A stretch of 64,000 nucleotides of DNA from NCBI GenBank assembly GCA_038277395.1, contig CM076193.1, positions 180,414,601 through 180,478,600 on the forward strand. The letters are read 5' to 3'. Each line of letters begins with the position of its first letter. Position 1 is the first letter of the stretch. Positions 10,116-20,858 of this stretch are shown here, piece by piece. Origin of the DNA: Dryocosmus kuriphilus. Its lineage: Eukaryota; Arthropoda; Insecta; Hymenoptera; Cynipidae. The notes under the pieces were generated by a model. It was not told the DNA's origin and did no database searches. It was given only the letters and a program-made list of their open reading frames with translations. The translations under genes were made by a program, and so were the position numbers.

Positions 10116-10748
10116 ATGACCGGAGTTAGGGGGCAGACTCGCCTGAATCCGCGACGACGCCGCCGCATAGCCCGCCTCGCCGCCGAACGGGCTAACCAGC
10201 CGGCTTCCAGCCGTGCCACTTCCTCGGCCGCGCCGGCCTATGACCCGACGAAGCCCGCGCCCTTCTCCGAGGGGGAGCGGCAGCTACTAGACGTCCGCCG
10301 GAGCCAAACGTCAACGGACCCTCGTCGTAAAACCGCCCGGTCGAAGCAGGGCCCGCCGCTGGTCCTGCGCGTGCCGTCCTTCCTGGTGGAACCTCGGCAC
10401 GTATTCCCGCCGCGAAATTTATCCCGCGCCGTCGATGACCCCGCGCCCGTCCGGATCGATTGCTTCAATTCCCCGCCCCGACCTTGGGGGTTGCGAGTAC
10501 CACCGTCCTCGCCGCTACCGGAAGCAGGGGAGCTGTTAGGGGATCTTTGGGGCACGGAGGAGGTCCCCTCCCCTCCGCGGAACCGGATTGCAAGGAGGCC
10601 GGCAGACTCCAGCGTACCGGTGGACGACGAGGACGTCCTTTACCTCGCCGCCGTGAGTTCGCCGGAAACTTTTTCGCCATCGCTCCTCGGCTCCCCACCG
10701 TTGAAGCGACCATGTAACGGGAATGCGCGCCGGCTCCTTCGGTTTTGA
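10116..10748 (+). CDS. Arg/Pro-rich hypothetical protein inside the TG...CA element
   Basis: This is a 210-codon open frame in a very GC-rich stretch. I chose the ATG at 10116 over the upstream in-frame ATG at 10053 because the Arg-rich segment begins just after it. The N-terminus is basic (PRRRRRIARLAAER), the middle is rich in Pro, Ser and Arg, and the tail has an acidic patch (VDDEDVLYLAA). I recognise no domain, zinc knuckle or catalytic motif. A long open frame is expected by chance in GC-rich DNA, because stop codons are AT-rich, so coding status is uncertain. A poly(A) run of over 30 bases starts about 28 bases after the stop codon. Confidence 0.25.
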   Translation: MTGVRGQTRLNPRRRRRIARLAAERANQPASSRATSSAAPAYDPTKPAPFSEGERQLLDVRRSQTSTDPRRKTARSKQGPPLVLRVPSFLVEPRHVFPPRNLSRAVDDPAPVRIDCFNSPPRPWGLRVPPSSPLPEAGELLGDLWGTEEVPSPPRNRIARRPADSSVPVDDEDVLYLAAVSSPETFSPSLLGSPPLKRPCNGNARRLLRF

Positions 10749-10772
10749 GGGAACGAATTTTTGAATTGGGGT

Positions 10773-10823
<51 letters not shown>

Positions 10824-11340
10824 TCACCGCCTGGCGAGACCTCGCCGACCCACCCCTTCCGGGTTGGTGAGCTCGAGGGGCTAGCCCGCCTGATCCCCGA
10901 ATCCACCTTCCCTCCCTCCACCTCCTTCCATCCTATCACCCCCCCCCCCCTCCAAAAAAAAGAGAACATAAAGACGCACTCGTCGCCCACAGCCCCCCCC
11001 CCGTTTCCTTTCCCTTCCTTTGCCATGGACGGCCTCTCCCTCTGGGCCCGTCTTAAAAAGGGGGACATCACCCGGACCTACTTGCCTCCTCCCCTCTCTC
11101 AACAGAGACCGCCGTCGGGGATGAAGGCTCTAGACGAGTATCTCGCGAAATGTAAGGTCCACCCCTCTACCACCCCTTTCCCCATCTACACTCCCGCCCG
11201 TCCTAAGTGGCCCCGGGGATCCCCGAGAGCAGGCCACTAGGCGGCCTCCTTCCCTTGTTCTTATTTTTCCTACTTCCTCCCCCCCCCCCCCCCGACATTG
11301 TATCCCCCCCCCCCCCCTAATGCAGACAGACGCCGGGGGC
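10749..11340. repeat. Homopolymer and pyrimidine-rich 3' part of the TG...CA element
   Basis: It contains a run of more than 40 A's (about 10777-10821), several C runs (about 10941-10950, 10997-11003, 11279-11293 and 11304-11317) and CT-rich DNA. An open frame with MDGLSLWARLKKGD at about 11023 is not recognised. Long homopolymers make length errors likely here. Confidence 0.5.
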
Positions 11341-11352
11341 AGATATCAATAC

Positions 11353-11938
11353 GGAAAAATAATAATAAACAAAGTTGTTCGCCTTAAAATGGTCTACAAA
11401 TTTTCCCTCCATCATTTTTTTGAGCAGACGCGTATTTTTTGAGTTATTCGTGAAATATGTTATGAAATATAAAGAAAACCACTTTTCAGCAAAACTATGC
11501 AAGATATGAGAAAATATTAACAAGCAGAATTGTTCACCTTGGAAAGAGCTACAAAAGTTATTTATAAGACTCATCGTTTTACTTTTAAGAATCGAAATCC
11601 TCTATTGCGAAATTTGGAATATCACTAAAAAACTTTACCAATCTATAATGTGTTTAAAAAAAATGTAATTATCGAGCGCGAAGCGCGAGTGTCATGATGA
11701 GAATGTATGCCTTAAGGGCGATATAGCCTTAAGTAAAATAATTTCTTTTGTAATTTGTAATTTAAAGGTTTCTACGATCCATAAACACCGAGCGCGTAGC
11801 GCGAGGTGAATAATCTATCGAGTGCGAAGCGTGAGTGCCGTAAATAACTTATCGAGCGCGAAGCGCGCGTGCCAACAGACGCGCTCATACTTCGCGTGAA
11901 GCGCGCGACGAGAACGTGCCTGGGAAGCGGGCAGATTT
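11353..11938 (+). mobile_element. HINE-like repeat, copy 7 (3' half)
   Basis: This continues copy 7 after the GC-rich insertion: the third and fourth tandem units, then mirror hairpins at about 11672-11690, 11788-11806, 11818-11834 and 11853-11870. It ends with the terminal stem GCCTGGGAAGCGGGC and AGATTTTTT. The stem has lost some pairing. Confidence 0.65.
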
Positions 11939-13560
11939 TTTTTTTATTATCATCATGATATAAAGCCTTAAAGCTTATAAAATATAAACAAGATCTCGTG
12001 GAAGTGCGACAAATGTTTTTCTTTTGTGTTAAACATATGTTTTTCAGGCTGCCTCTGTAGAAATGTAAACTGTAAAGTATTACCTGAATGCAAACCTTTT
12101 TCCGAAAACTTTACTGTAACCCTCGTTGTAATATTAGCTAATCCGATCCCTAGATTGTAGAGAATAAACAGTTTTGATTGCTTAGAGACAAATTTTTACG
12201 AGGCTTTCTAGGAAGTATTGGGATTTAAGAGTGCAGTAAAATCGAGGATGGGCTTTTGTAGGACTACTGGGACAATTATATGACAGTAATAAAAATTTAC
12301 TTCACTCTTAGGACAAGCCTCAGACCCATGAAAATGTAAATAGAACTCTAGGAAAGTGCGACAATATAAAACATGTGTTTGCGAGAAGCCTTCCACAGAA
12401 GGATACAGAATTTACGTCAATGCAATAATTTTGTAAATTCAGAATTCTTTCTTTTTACCTATAATGCAAAATAGTCACACGAAAATGTCTATACAACTTT
12501 AGTTTCATCCCACTTTATTAGAATTGTCCCTTATTAGTTATCAGTATATAATTGTCAATAATAAGGATTATTGATAAAGGATGACCAATGTGAGTAAATA
12601 ATATGAGATAATAATAACGCTCGGTCAACCCAATTATAAGAATCTACCCGCTGCGCGTGCCCATTCTCATTGCGCGCTGGCGCGCACCGCGCTACGCACT
12701 CGATACGCATTTTTTGGGCTTTTTTTGGGCACCAATAAAAATTTTTGGGCTCCTTTACTTTTTTCAAAAAATCAACTTTCTTGTGGAGGTGCTAGCTTAA
12801 AGTTAAGCTAGCACCTCCACTGTGTTAAATAACAAAATAATAAAAATTCGACTCCACTAGAATTTTGGGCTTTTTTGGGCTCTTGAATACCGCAAAAAAC
12901 AATTTTCTAAAAACAACCCTTAAGGTACAAAATCAACCACCTTCCAAAAAATTCGATTTTTTGCTAATTTAATTCTACCATATTTTTGGGCTCTTTTTGG
13001 ACTCCTCGAATATGCTAACTACGATTTTTGGGCTCCAACCCTTAACGCAAAAAACTACCCTCTTACTACAGCATACATATGACTTTCCTAAAAAATAATC
13101 TTTTTCAGACTTTTTCAATGCAACTAGAGTCTATTATTCTTGGGGTCCTCGAAAATGCCTCTATAAAAATTCTGCATGGATTTGGAAATATTTTGTTTCT
13201 AAAATTCTCAGATTAAAATTTTTAAGAAGCGCAAGACTCGCAAGAGAACGTATTATATAATTTATTTTTGTTATCAACAAGATATTAATACAGAGATCTA
13301 AAAAATTGGCGATATTAATAGTATGAGTCTTTATTTTTGAACAAGTTTCTTAATTTTGAGACGTAATTGAATATAAATAATAAGGATGGATATGAGGAAC
13401 AAACAGTTTTTTTTTTATTTGGAAATTTAACTGAGTGTTATAAAAAATTTTTCAAAAAAAAATAATCCCGTGTTGGTATTTTTGAGGAGCTCAAAAATAA
13501 TAGACTCTATTTATTGAAAAAGATTTCAAAATCAGTTTTTTAGACACTCTAATTATCAGA
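11939..13560. other. Non-coding segment with a 38-bp palindrome and TTTTTGGGCTC repeats
   Basis: No gene is seen. 12700-13040 contains several copies of a TTTTTGGGCTC-type motif in a degenerate repeat of about 110-130 bp. The segment is present in reverse at 41340-43060, where one more repeat unit is seen at about 41810-41990. Confidence 0.5.
12783..12820. repeat. Perfect 18-bp inverted repeat (38-bp palindrome)
   Basis: The arms GTGGAGGTGCTAGCTTAA and TTAAGCTAGCACCTCCAC are separated by two bases. The same palindrome, intact, is in the right arm at 42183-42220. Confidence 0.9.
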
Positions 13561-13583
13561 CAAGACACTATTTTAAAAATTGA

Positions 13584-14230
13584 TTGTTTCCAAAAATTGA
13601 TTGTTTCCAAAAATTAATTTGGTCGGGCAGATATCTAAACTTTAATTCCTCACATCCCAATAGTCATAAAATTGGAGTTATTTCTAACCTATTTTTTAGG
13701 ATGTTTAGGATTTCTGATTTTGAATTCAGATCTAAAAACATTAATTTAATTGAAAAAAAACCTTAAAGAATAATGCATATTCAATCTCAATGAATAAATA
13801 CTGTTTGAAGAGAGAAACTAATCGACTATACAACTCCGAAACATCTTTAAATAAACTTAATAACAAAAGAGATTCCTTCATTGATTTCTCAGTTTTGCCT
13901 TATATTAAAAATCTATCTGAAAAAAAAAATTGAACAATTTTTAAAAAATTACAAAATAAAAAAACTATTTACAAACCTGTTAACAAATTTTCAAAATTTT
14001 TCAACAATCTCAAAGATCCCCTTCCAAAAGGAAAATTTTCTGGAGTAGTATATAAAATTGACTGTACAGTTTGTGGCGTTTCTTACGTTATAGGTGAAAC
14101 AGATAGACCTGTTGAAATTCAAACTCGAGAACACGCTAATTCTGTCAAAAATCCTAGTACTTCTAATCACACTGCCCTCTCAGAAAATTTCCTAGATCCG
14201 AATATTTCTTCTTTCTTTAAGGAGATCTGA
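13584..14230 (+). pseudogene. Penelope-like element remnant: RT tail plus GIY-YIG domain (left arm)
   Basis: 13602-13766 encodes SGRYLNFNSSHPNSHKIGVI, which resembles the end of the reverse transcriptase region of Penelope-like elements. 14015-14230 encodes FSGVVYKIDCTVCGVSYVIG followed by ETDRPVEIQTREHAN, a GIY-YIG endonuclease signature with its Cys pair. The canonical YIGE-type motif has an extra Val here (YVIGE). Stops after LIEKK, and a longer A run near 13920 that breaks the frame, show that it is dead. The RT core and 5' end are missing. It matches 40672-41312 on the minus strand. Confidence 0.7.
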
Positions 14231-14570
14231 CGATATTGCCAAATGGGGTCATTAATCCTTAGAGAGCCATGATTTCAGGGGGCATATCTCCCTCAGAAAA
14301 CTGCTAGTAAAGGTATCTTGTATCACGGATTGATCACGTACAAAGTGTCGACCATGGATTGTGCCAATATATTGGCTTTCGGGCCCTCTAAAGGTTAATA
14401 GATTAGTCTACAATTGAGTACAATGAATACAATGAATATACCACACCTGACAGAATACCCGGCGCTTCCTCTGAGGCGTGATTTTAAATTTTGAATTAGA
14501 GAAACCATTGAGCAGACGCGTGCTGCGCGCAGTAGTGGGATTTGCTACTCAGATTGCTGCTGACAGTTGT
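14231..14570. other. Flank of the Penelope remnant, no gene
   Basis: This stretch is also found in reverse at 40332-40671 and 52894-53233, always between the GIY-YIG fragment and a foldback element. It has a short G/C-balanced part (14270-14400) and no coding signal. Confidence 0.5.
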
Positions 14571-16492
14571 CAGGGTGGCTCAAAAATGCATTGGATTTCT
14601 TTTAATGATAGAGACCGACGCACCCCCCTATTTTGTGAGGTTTCCGGAGAAAATAATATCCTTTTTTTTTTTATTTTTAGTGCGGCCTCAAGGGCCCCGA
14701 GAAATACATCGGATTTTACATGGGAAAATGATCATTTTTAGAAAAATGAGGTACAAATTTCTGGTTTTATAGTTAGCTTTCGGGACATTATCAGAACTTT
14801 TTGGGGAGCCTTCAAGGAATAATTTCTGATAAACAACTTTAAATTTTCACCTCCCCCCTTCCCCTCCAGCAGAGCCCCAAAAATGCCCCGAAGAACACAA
14901 ATGGAAAATTTTTTACCGAAATTGGCACAAAAGAGTTTTGTTTTTCCATTTTCGCACTATAACTTCTTGTCACTCGACAAGATAAATATTTTTTATCATT
15001 TGTCAACTAATTTTTAATTGCTTGAACAATTTATATTTGTTTAAATAATCTTTTTTTTCGTGACAGCACATTACGAGGTCATTTTTTGCGTTTAACCAGA
15101 CACTAAGCCATTTTCTAGGATACTTATTTATGTTCCAAGTGGTTTTAAATTGTTAAAACAATGTATTATTATTTATTTTCAACTTTCTGCAAAAAACAGG
15201 TACAGACCTTTAGTTTTTTTTTTAAATTTGCACAACCTTGTCATCTGAAATTAAATATACACGAAAATCACATGTTGTGATACTATTTTTGCAACAAATT
15301 TGCTTTTGTTTAAACAATTTTATATTATTTATTTGTAACTTTCTCAAAAAAAAACCGGTGGAGAACTCTAGTTTTTTTGTTTAATTTGCTCAACCTTGGC
15401 GCTTAAAATTAAATATTTACAAAAATCTAATGTTATGCTACCATTGTTGCAACAAATTTGTATTTGCTTAAACAATTAGAAAATGTTCTCAGAAAAAAAA
15501 TCTGCTTTAAAAAAATTAAAAATTACAGCATTATTTACGGAAAATACAAAATATCAACCATTTTCTTTGGGAAAAAATTGTTACAACAAACAAAAATTGT
15601 TTAAACAAATACAAATTTGTTGCAATAATGATAGCATAACATTATATTTTTGTAAATATTTAATTTTAAGCGACAAGGTTGAGCAAATTAAAAAAAAAAC
15701 TAGAGCTCTCCACCGGTTTTTTTTGAGAAAGTTACAAATAAGTAATATAAAATTATTTAAACAAAAACAAATTTGTTGCAAAAATAGTATCACGACATGT
15801 GATTTTCGTGTATATTTAATTTCTGATGACATGGTTGAGCAAATTTTAAAAAAAAACTAAAGGTCTGTACCTGTTTTTTGGAGAAAGTTGAAAATAAATA
15901 ATAATAAATTGTTTAAACAATTTAAAACCACTTGAAACATAAATAAGTATCCTTAGACATGGCTTAGTGTCTGGTTAAACGCAAAAAATAACCTTGCAAT
16001 GTGCTGTCACGAAAAAAGATTATTTAAACAAATATAAACTGTTTAAACAATTACAAATTATTTGAAAACTGATAAAGAATATTAGTCTTATTAAGTAACA
16101 ACAAGTTATAGTGCGAAAATGGAAAAACAAAACTCTTTTGTGCCAATTTCGGTCAAAATTCTCCGTTTCTGTTTTTCGGGGCATTTTTGGGGCTTTGCTG
16201 GAGGGGGAAGGGGGGTGGGGTGAAAATTTAAAGTTGTTTATCAGAAATTATTCCTTGAAGACTCCCCAAAAAGGTCTGATAATGTCCCGAAAGCTAACTA
16301 TAAAGCCAGAAATTTGTACCTCATTTTTCTAAAAATCATCATTTTCCCATGTAAAATCCCATGTATTTTTCGGGACCCTTGAGGCAGCACTAAAAATAAA
16401 AAAAAAATAAAAAATAGGGAATTATTTTCTCCGGAGACCACACAAAATAGGGGGGTGCCTCGTCAAAAAAAAAGTCATTTTGAGCCAACCTA
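14571..16492. mobile_element. Foldback element, family F1, left-arm copy
   Basis: The ends are CAGGGTGGCTCAAAA (14571) and, read in reverse from 16492, TAGGTTGGCTCAAAA. The two halves are imperfect inverted repeats about a centre near 15530: AAAAACAGGTACAGACC near 15190 pairs with GGTCTGTACCTGTTTTTT near 15855. Palindromes of the type TTGTTTAAACAA recur throughout. No protein is seen, and the open frames at 15483-15860 are by-products of the repeat. The terminal CAGGGTGGC resembles hAT ends, but no 8-bp duplication is visible at this copy. Confidence 0.65.
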
Positions 16493-17240
16493 TTGCCCAC
16501 TCTCCTTTCATATAAAACTAATATCTTCTCATTGAGGTGTGAATGTAAAAAGTTTTTAGAAACAATGAATGAAAAGGATTTTATTAAAAATAGTTATATC
16601 CAACTTGACAACAAAAAATTTAAGAGTTGAAAATAATTATGTTTTCAAAAAACAAGAAAATTAATCTTGAACGGCATTGTTTAATATTTAACTACAAAAA
16701 ATCTTTCAACAAAATAGTTGAATTTTCAGCCAAAAAAAAAATTAAACTTAAGAAATTAAAATAAAATAGAGTTTTTCATTGGAAATTAATATTTCTTATT
16801 TAAAATTTAGCTGTTCTATTTTTGATTAAAAAATGATCTTTTTTAGCTGAAAATTTAATCACTTTTTTGCAAATTCAAGGATTTAGATGAAAATTAAACT
16901 GTTTTTTCTAGAAGTCAAGGATTTTGTTAAAAATTCATATTCGGTTCAAGAATGATATTTTTTGGTTGAAAATTTAACTATATTGTCGAAAATGCTTTTT
17001 TTTTGCCAATTCAAATGTTTTGTAAAAAATTGGTCTTTTCTAGTTACAAATTAAACTATTCCGTTGTAAATTAATTTTTTGTTAGCGAAAATATAACTAC
17101 TTTTTATTAAAAACTGATTTTTTGTTTGAAAATGTAACTTTGTTGGATAAAAAATTCAAATATATCGGTTTAAAGTTAATTTTTTTATTGAAAATTTAAC
17201 TATTAACCAAATACAAAAAAAAAAAGTGTTTTTCGTGCAT
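16493..17240. repeat. Degenerate AT-rich minisatellite, about 33-40 bp period
   Basis: It contains many imperfect copies of a unit such as TTGAAAATTTAACTATTTTG, drifting in length. The reverse copy is at 35830-36500. No gene. Confidence 0.55.
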
Positions 17241-17800
17241 TTTTGCAATCTCGTTGAAACCCTTCAAAATCCTTTCTAATCTCTTTAAATCTTTTTCTCT
17301 TTATGTCTCCTGAAATCCTTTGAAATTCCTTAAAATGACTTAAAATCTCTTTGAAATTCTTCAAAGTCATTTAAAGTCTCTTCAAGTTCCTTAAAGTCCC
17401 TTGGTATTCCTAAAGATCGTTTAAAATCTCCTGAAATCCTTTTGAAAGTCTTTAAAGTCCTTTCAAGTCTCATAAAATCTTTTTGAAGTTTTTTTAAATC
17501 GCTTAAAATCCTTTGAAATTCCTTAAAATCTCTTAAAATTCATTAAAAAATCTTTTAAATTCTTCAAAACCCTTTACAGTCTCTTCATATTTTTTAAAAT
17601 TCCTTTTGAAATTATTCAAAATCCTCTAAAGTCTCTTGAAATCCTTTTGAAATTCTTCAAGATCCTTTAAAACCACTTGAAATCTCTCAATATCACTTGA
17701 AATTTGGTAAAATCCATTAAAATCCCTTCGAAATTCTTCAAAATCCTTTGAAGTCCCTTTATATCTCCTAAAATCCATTAAAATTCTTCTGAATAAATAA
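17241..17800. repeat. Degenerate short-period repeat (AAATCCTTTGAAATTCTT type)
   Basis: About 500 bp of imperfect repeats of a unit of about 17-22 bp built on CCTTTGAAATTCTTCAAA. Its reverse copy is at 35255-35800. Confidence 0.65.
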
Positions 17801-18666
17801 TAATACTAAATATAATGAAATATAACTTTTAATATTGAGATTGTTTATAAAAAATATAAAAAAAACTTTGTTAAAGCCTTTATAAAACGATTTGTTTCTA
17901 AATATTTTTTAAAGTTTTATTTGGCCAATTTATATTAATATTATGTTAATATTTATCATTTAATATTTTATTATATCATTCGTCCTAGAATTATTTCTGC
18001 AATTATTATCAAAAAATAAATAAACAAGATAAGAAATAAAAAGAAGTAAAACAAAATATAAATATAAAAAAAAAATTTTGCAAAAATAACATTTGTATTA
18101 ATAAATATTAAGAAGAGAGAAAACTTAAATGATAATACTTACTGTATCACTTGGACCGGAAATGATTCAAAGAAGGTTCTTCACTTAAAATTATTCCTAA
18201 GATTACAGTACCTATCAAATGATTTTTTTTCTAATTTGACGAATTTTACACTACGAAAATATTAGAATGAAATTGCTTATCAAAACGAAACCAAAAAGTG
18301 ACAAAAATAATGAAAGAAGTAAATTAAACTTAAGGTTAAGTAAAAGTAAGTCAGAGGAAAACTCAGTAAAAATGTATGGGTAAGGTTTGCGACATAAAAT
18401 ATATTTATAAAAACAAAATTAAACACATAAAATAATATAGGCCGTAATATTATTAATTTATAAAATTCGAATGTCGTAACAATAAAAAAAAAAAGAGGAA
18501 ATAACGTACTTATAAAGAAAAAAGGGTAACATTTGCAACAATAAATAGCAACAAAGTACATATCTAAATTTTTTACATTGGAAAATCGGGTTCTTTTTCC
18601 TGTGGGCGAAGAGATATTTGATTTAGGGAGGAAGAGCGGGAGTTGGAAGAAATTCGGGAAAGCACA
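17801..18666. other. AT-rich non-coding DNA, downstream flank of the zinc-finger exon (left arm)
   Basis: This matches 34372-35250 in reverse with few differences over hundreds of bases. In the right arm the same DNA lies immediately 3' of the zinc-finger stop codon, so it probably corresponds to 3' UTR and downstream flank. Confidence 0.5.
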
Positions 18667-18825
18667 TCACGCTCTCTTGTTATTATTCGTTTCCATCTCA
18701 AAAAGAGAATTTGAAATATCGTCGAAGACAGACTTATCTTGCTGTAAGTATTCCTGACCCTGAGAATAGACATTAACATTTCTGTCTGGAGGAGGAATAT
18801 TTTCCCCTGGACTGTGGTGAACATT
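18667..18825 (-). pseudogene. Truncated copy of the zinc-finger terminal exon, fingers deleted
   Basis: The minus strand encodes NVHHSPGENIPPPDRNVNVY through FEMETNNN, matching right-arm codons at 33832-33980 with one visible change (G to R in PPPDRN). After NNN the sequence jumps to the three bases before the right-arm stop codon. About 380 bp encoding the whole zinc-finger block (33982-34365 in the right arm) is therefore missing. The 5' part is hidden by the N gap. The copy cannot encode a DNA-binding protein. Confidence 0.75.
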
Positions 18826-19325
18826 NNNNNNNNNNNNNNNNNNNNNNNNNNNNNNNNNNNNNNNNNNNNNNNNNNNNNNNNNNNNNNNNNNNNNNNNNNN
18901 NNNNNNNNNNNNNNNNNNNNNNNNNNNNNNNNNNNNNNNNNNNNNNNNNNNNNNNNNNNNNNNNNNNNNNNNNNNNNNNNNNNNNNNNNNNNNNNNNNNN
19001 NNNNNNNNNNNNNNNNNNNNNNNNNNNNNNNNNNNNNNNNNNNNNNNNNNNNNNNNNNNNNNNNNNNNNNNNNNNNNNNNNNNNNNNNNNNNNNNNNNNN
19101 NNNNNNNNNNNNNNNNNNNNNNNNNNNNNNNNNNNNNNNNNNNNNNNNNNNNNNNNNNNNNNNNNNNNNNNNNNNNNNNNNNNNNNNNNNNNNNNNNNNN
19201 NNNNNNNNNNNNNNNNNNNNNNNNNNNNNNNNNNNNNNNNNNNNNNNNNNNNNNNNNNNNNNNNNNNNNNNNNNNNNNNNNNNNNNNNNNNNNNNNNNNN
19301 NNNNNNNNNNNNNNNNNNNNNNNNN
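18826..19325. other. Assembly gap of exactly 500 N
   Basis: The run of 500 Ns is the round number used for gaps of unknown size, so adjacency and orientation of the two sides are not proven. The left side stops inside a zinc-finger exon copy. The right side starts inside the C-terminal codons of a piggyBac-like element. Confidence 0.95.
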
Positions 19326-19490
19326 GGTTTTCGCACATTGGTCAGAGACATGATGGGCATTGCATCTTTGTCTTCTTATCCTGGCCGCGCTTACACAAAG
19401 TACATCTCTTCCTTTTCAAAAATTCCATTCTTTCTTCCTCGGAGAATGGTACTCCTACATTGATCCCGAGAATAGACGAGAATAGACGGG
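19326..19490 (-). pseudogene. piggyBac-like transposase C-terminal cysteine-rich domain, copy P1
   Basis: The minus strand reads FLKRKRCTLCKRGQDKKTKM and then QCPSC, a stop codon, and PMCEN. The Cys spacing is that of the cysteine-rich C-terminal domain of piggyBac-family transposases. The stop inside the domain, and the absence of the catalytic core between this segment and the N-terminal codons at 20859-21058, show an inactive deletion derivative. The 3' end of the element falls in the N gap. Confidence 0.7.
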
Positions 19491-19498
19491 CTTGTAAC

Positions 19499-20850
19499 TA
19501 GGAATGGGTAAGTGTCGCTGAGAATCGATTCCACGATTCCGACAAGAAGAGTCGATTCCTAGAATCGAAAAGTCAACGATAGGAATCGATTCCGTTTCCG
19601 ATGATTTCCGCCTCCAGAAAAGCCCACGTTGCTGTACGAATAATAAATAAATATAAATAATATATAAATATAAAATAATAAATAAATATAAATAATATAT
19701 AAGTATAAATAAATAATAAAGTAAAAATAAATATAATTCAAATTTATTTTTTAATAGTTTAATTAAAATGGAATTACCTGCTACACATGTCGGGGCTCAC
19801 TGAAGACAAAAATAGGAGCTGATGAAGGTGCTTTACCGACAGCCTATTCCTTTGTTTCGTTACAATTAATCCTGCTTTTGAAAAAAATCTCTCCGTTTAA
19901 CTAAAACAATTACTTACGCGGCAACGGAAGTCAGACGCATTGCGCATAAGCAGTTTTCTCACTCTTGAATAAAGGGAATAATTTATGTAAAAATAATTTT
20001 TTGAAGCTGTTTAAACTATACTTAAATAATTTGGAAATCATGTGAGTTGAAAACTTTTAATTGTGAAAGAAATAAAGTGACGCCCTAAAATTCTTTCAGT
20101 TTCAATCATACATATTTATTGGAAATAAAAAGAAAAATTTATCTGAAAAGTAATTTTTTGAAGCTTTATAATTTAATTTGAATTGGTAAAATTATTTTTC
20201 ATTATTAAATTATATACTTTTTATACTTAAGTAACACATTTATGAGCATGCGCATAGTGTTCTCACTCATACTCACATTGATTTCGTAAATAAAAAGAAT
20301 AATTTACAAAAAACTTATATTTTATTTGAGCTATAAAATTTTTATTTTATTTTATAAAATTGATTTTTTATTATTACACTATATAGCATTTGTTTTATTA
20401 AAAATAATTATTAACGCGCACTACAAGTCGCTATTCGAGCGAGCTTGCGAAGTAGTTTGTAGTTGTCTCCTTTTTTAACCACACCCTTCCGTGAGTGAAA
20501 AAAGGAGACAACAGGAGACATCTTCATCTAGTGCGCATCAGAATGCGCATGGCAGTAGAAGGTGGTAGGTAAAATCCAAAAGGAAAACAACTACTAAACA
20601 CTACCCAACTAGCAATGCAGTGCAGATAGCAGTATGATATAGTTAGTACTTAGTTGGAAGTTGCTACGCGTCCGCGGTCCTGTCTCTGTTTTTGACAGAA
20701 TGTTGGATTTATAGGAGAGAATCGAAGAATCCACTGGGGGAATCGATTCAGGGATCGATTCCCGTCAGTCCAACCTCGATTTCAGAAAATCGATTCTGGG
20801 CAACAAGAATCGATTCTTCGAAAGAATTGGAATCGATTTGCCCATCCCCA
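19499..20850. mobile_element. Non-autonomous hAT-like element nested in piggyBac P1
   Basis: It is flanked by an 8-bp duplication, CTTGTAAC, at 19491-19498 and 20851-20858. The undisturbed CTTGTAACGACGCACTC is in the second piggyBac copy near 28945-28961. The ends are TAGGAATGGGTAA and, reversed, TGGGGATGGGCAAATCGATT, an imperfect terminal inverted repeat. Multiple AATCGATTCC motifs cluster within 100-150 bp of each end. 20490-20515 has a GGAGACAA inverted repeat. No transposase; the interior is AT-rich. Confidence 0.8.
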
Positions 20851-20858
20851 CTTGTAAC

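Larger units (their letters stand above)
8407..11348 (+). mobile_element. 2.9 kb GC-rich TG...CA insertion (solo LTR or non-autonomous LTR element)
   Basis: The insertion starts TGTTGTAGG, ends GATATCA, and is flanked by ATAC at 8403-8406 and ATAC at 11349-11352. The uninterrupted target (GAAGATACGGAAAAA) is present in reverse in the right arm at about 43655-43675. TG...CA ends with a 4-bp duplication are the signature of LTR-retroelement integration. I see no direct terminal repeat inside, so either the whole insert is one very long solo LTR or the second LTR is unrecognisable. The interior has poly(A), poly(T) and poly(C) runs, AATAAA at about 9282 and 9525, and an Arg/Pro-rich ORF. No gag, protease, RT or integrase motif is seen. 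Confidence 0.65.

Noticed and set aside
15483..15860. 125-codon open frame and similar frames at 39292-39573, 48346-48643 and 51734-52009
   Set aside because: They fall inside foldback F1 arms, occur on both strands, have Lys/Phe/Asn-rich low complexity and no domain. By-products of AT-rich inverted repeats.
18667..19360. Long open frames spanning the N run
   Set aside because: They consist almost entirely of unknown bases. Only the flanking codons are informative.
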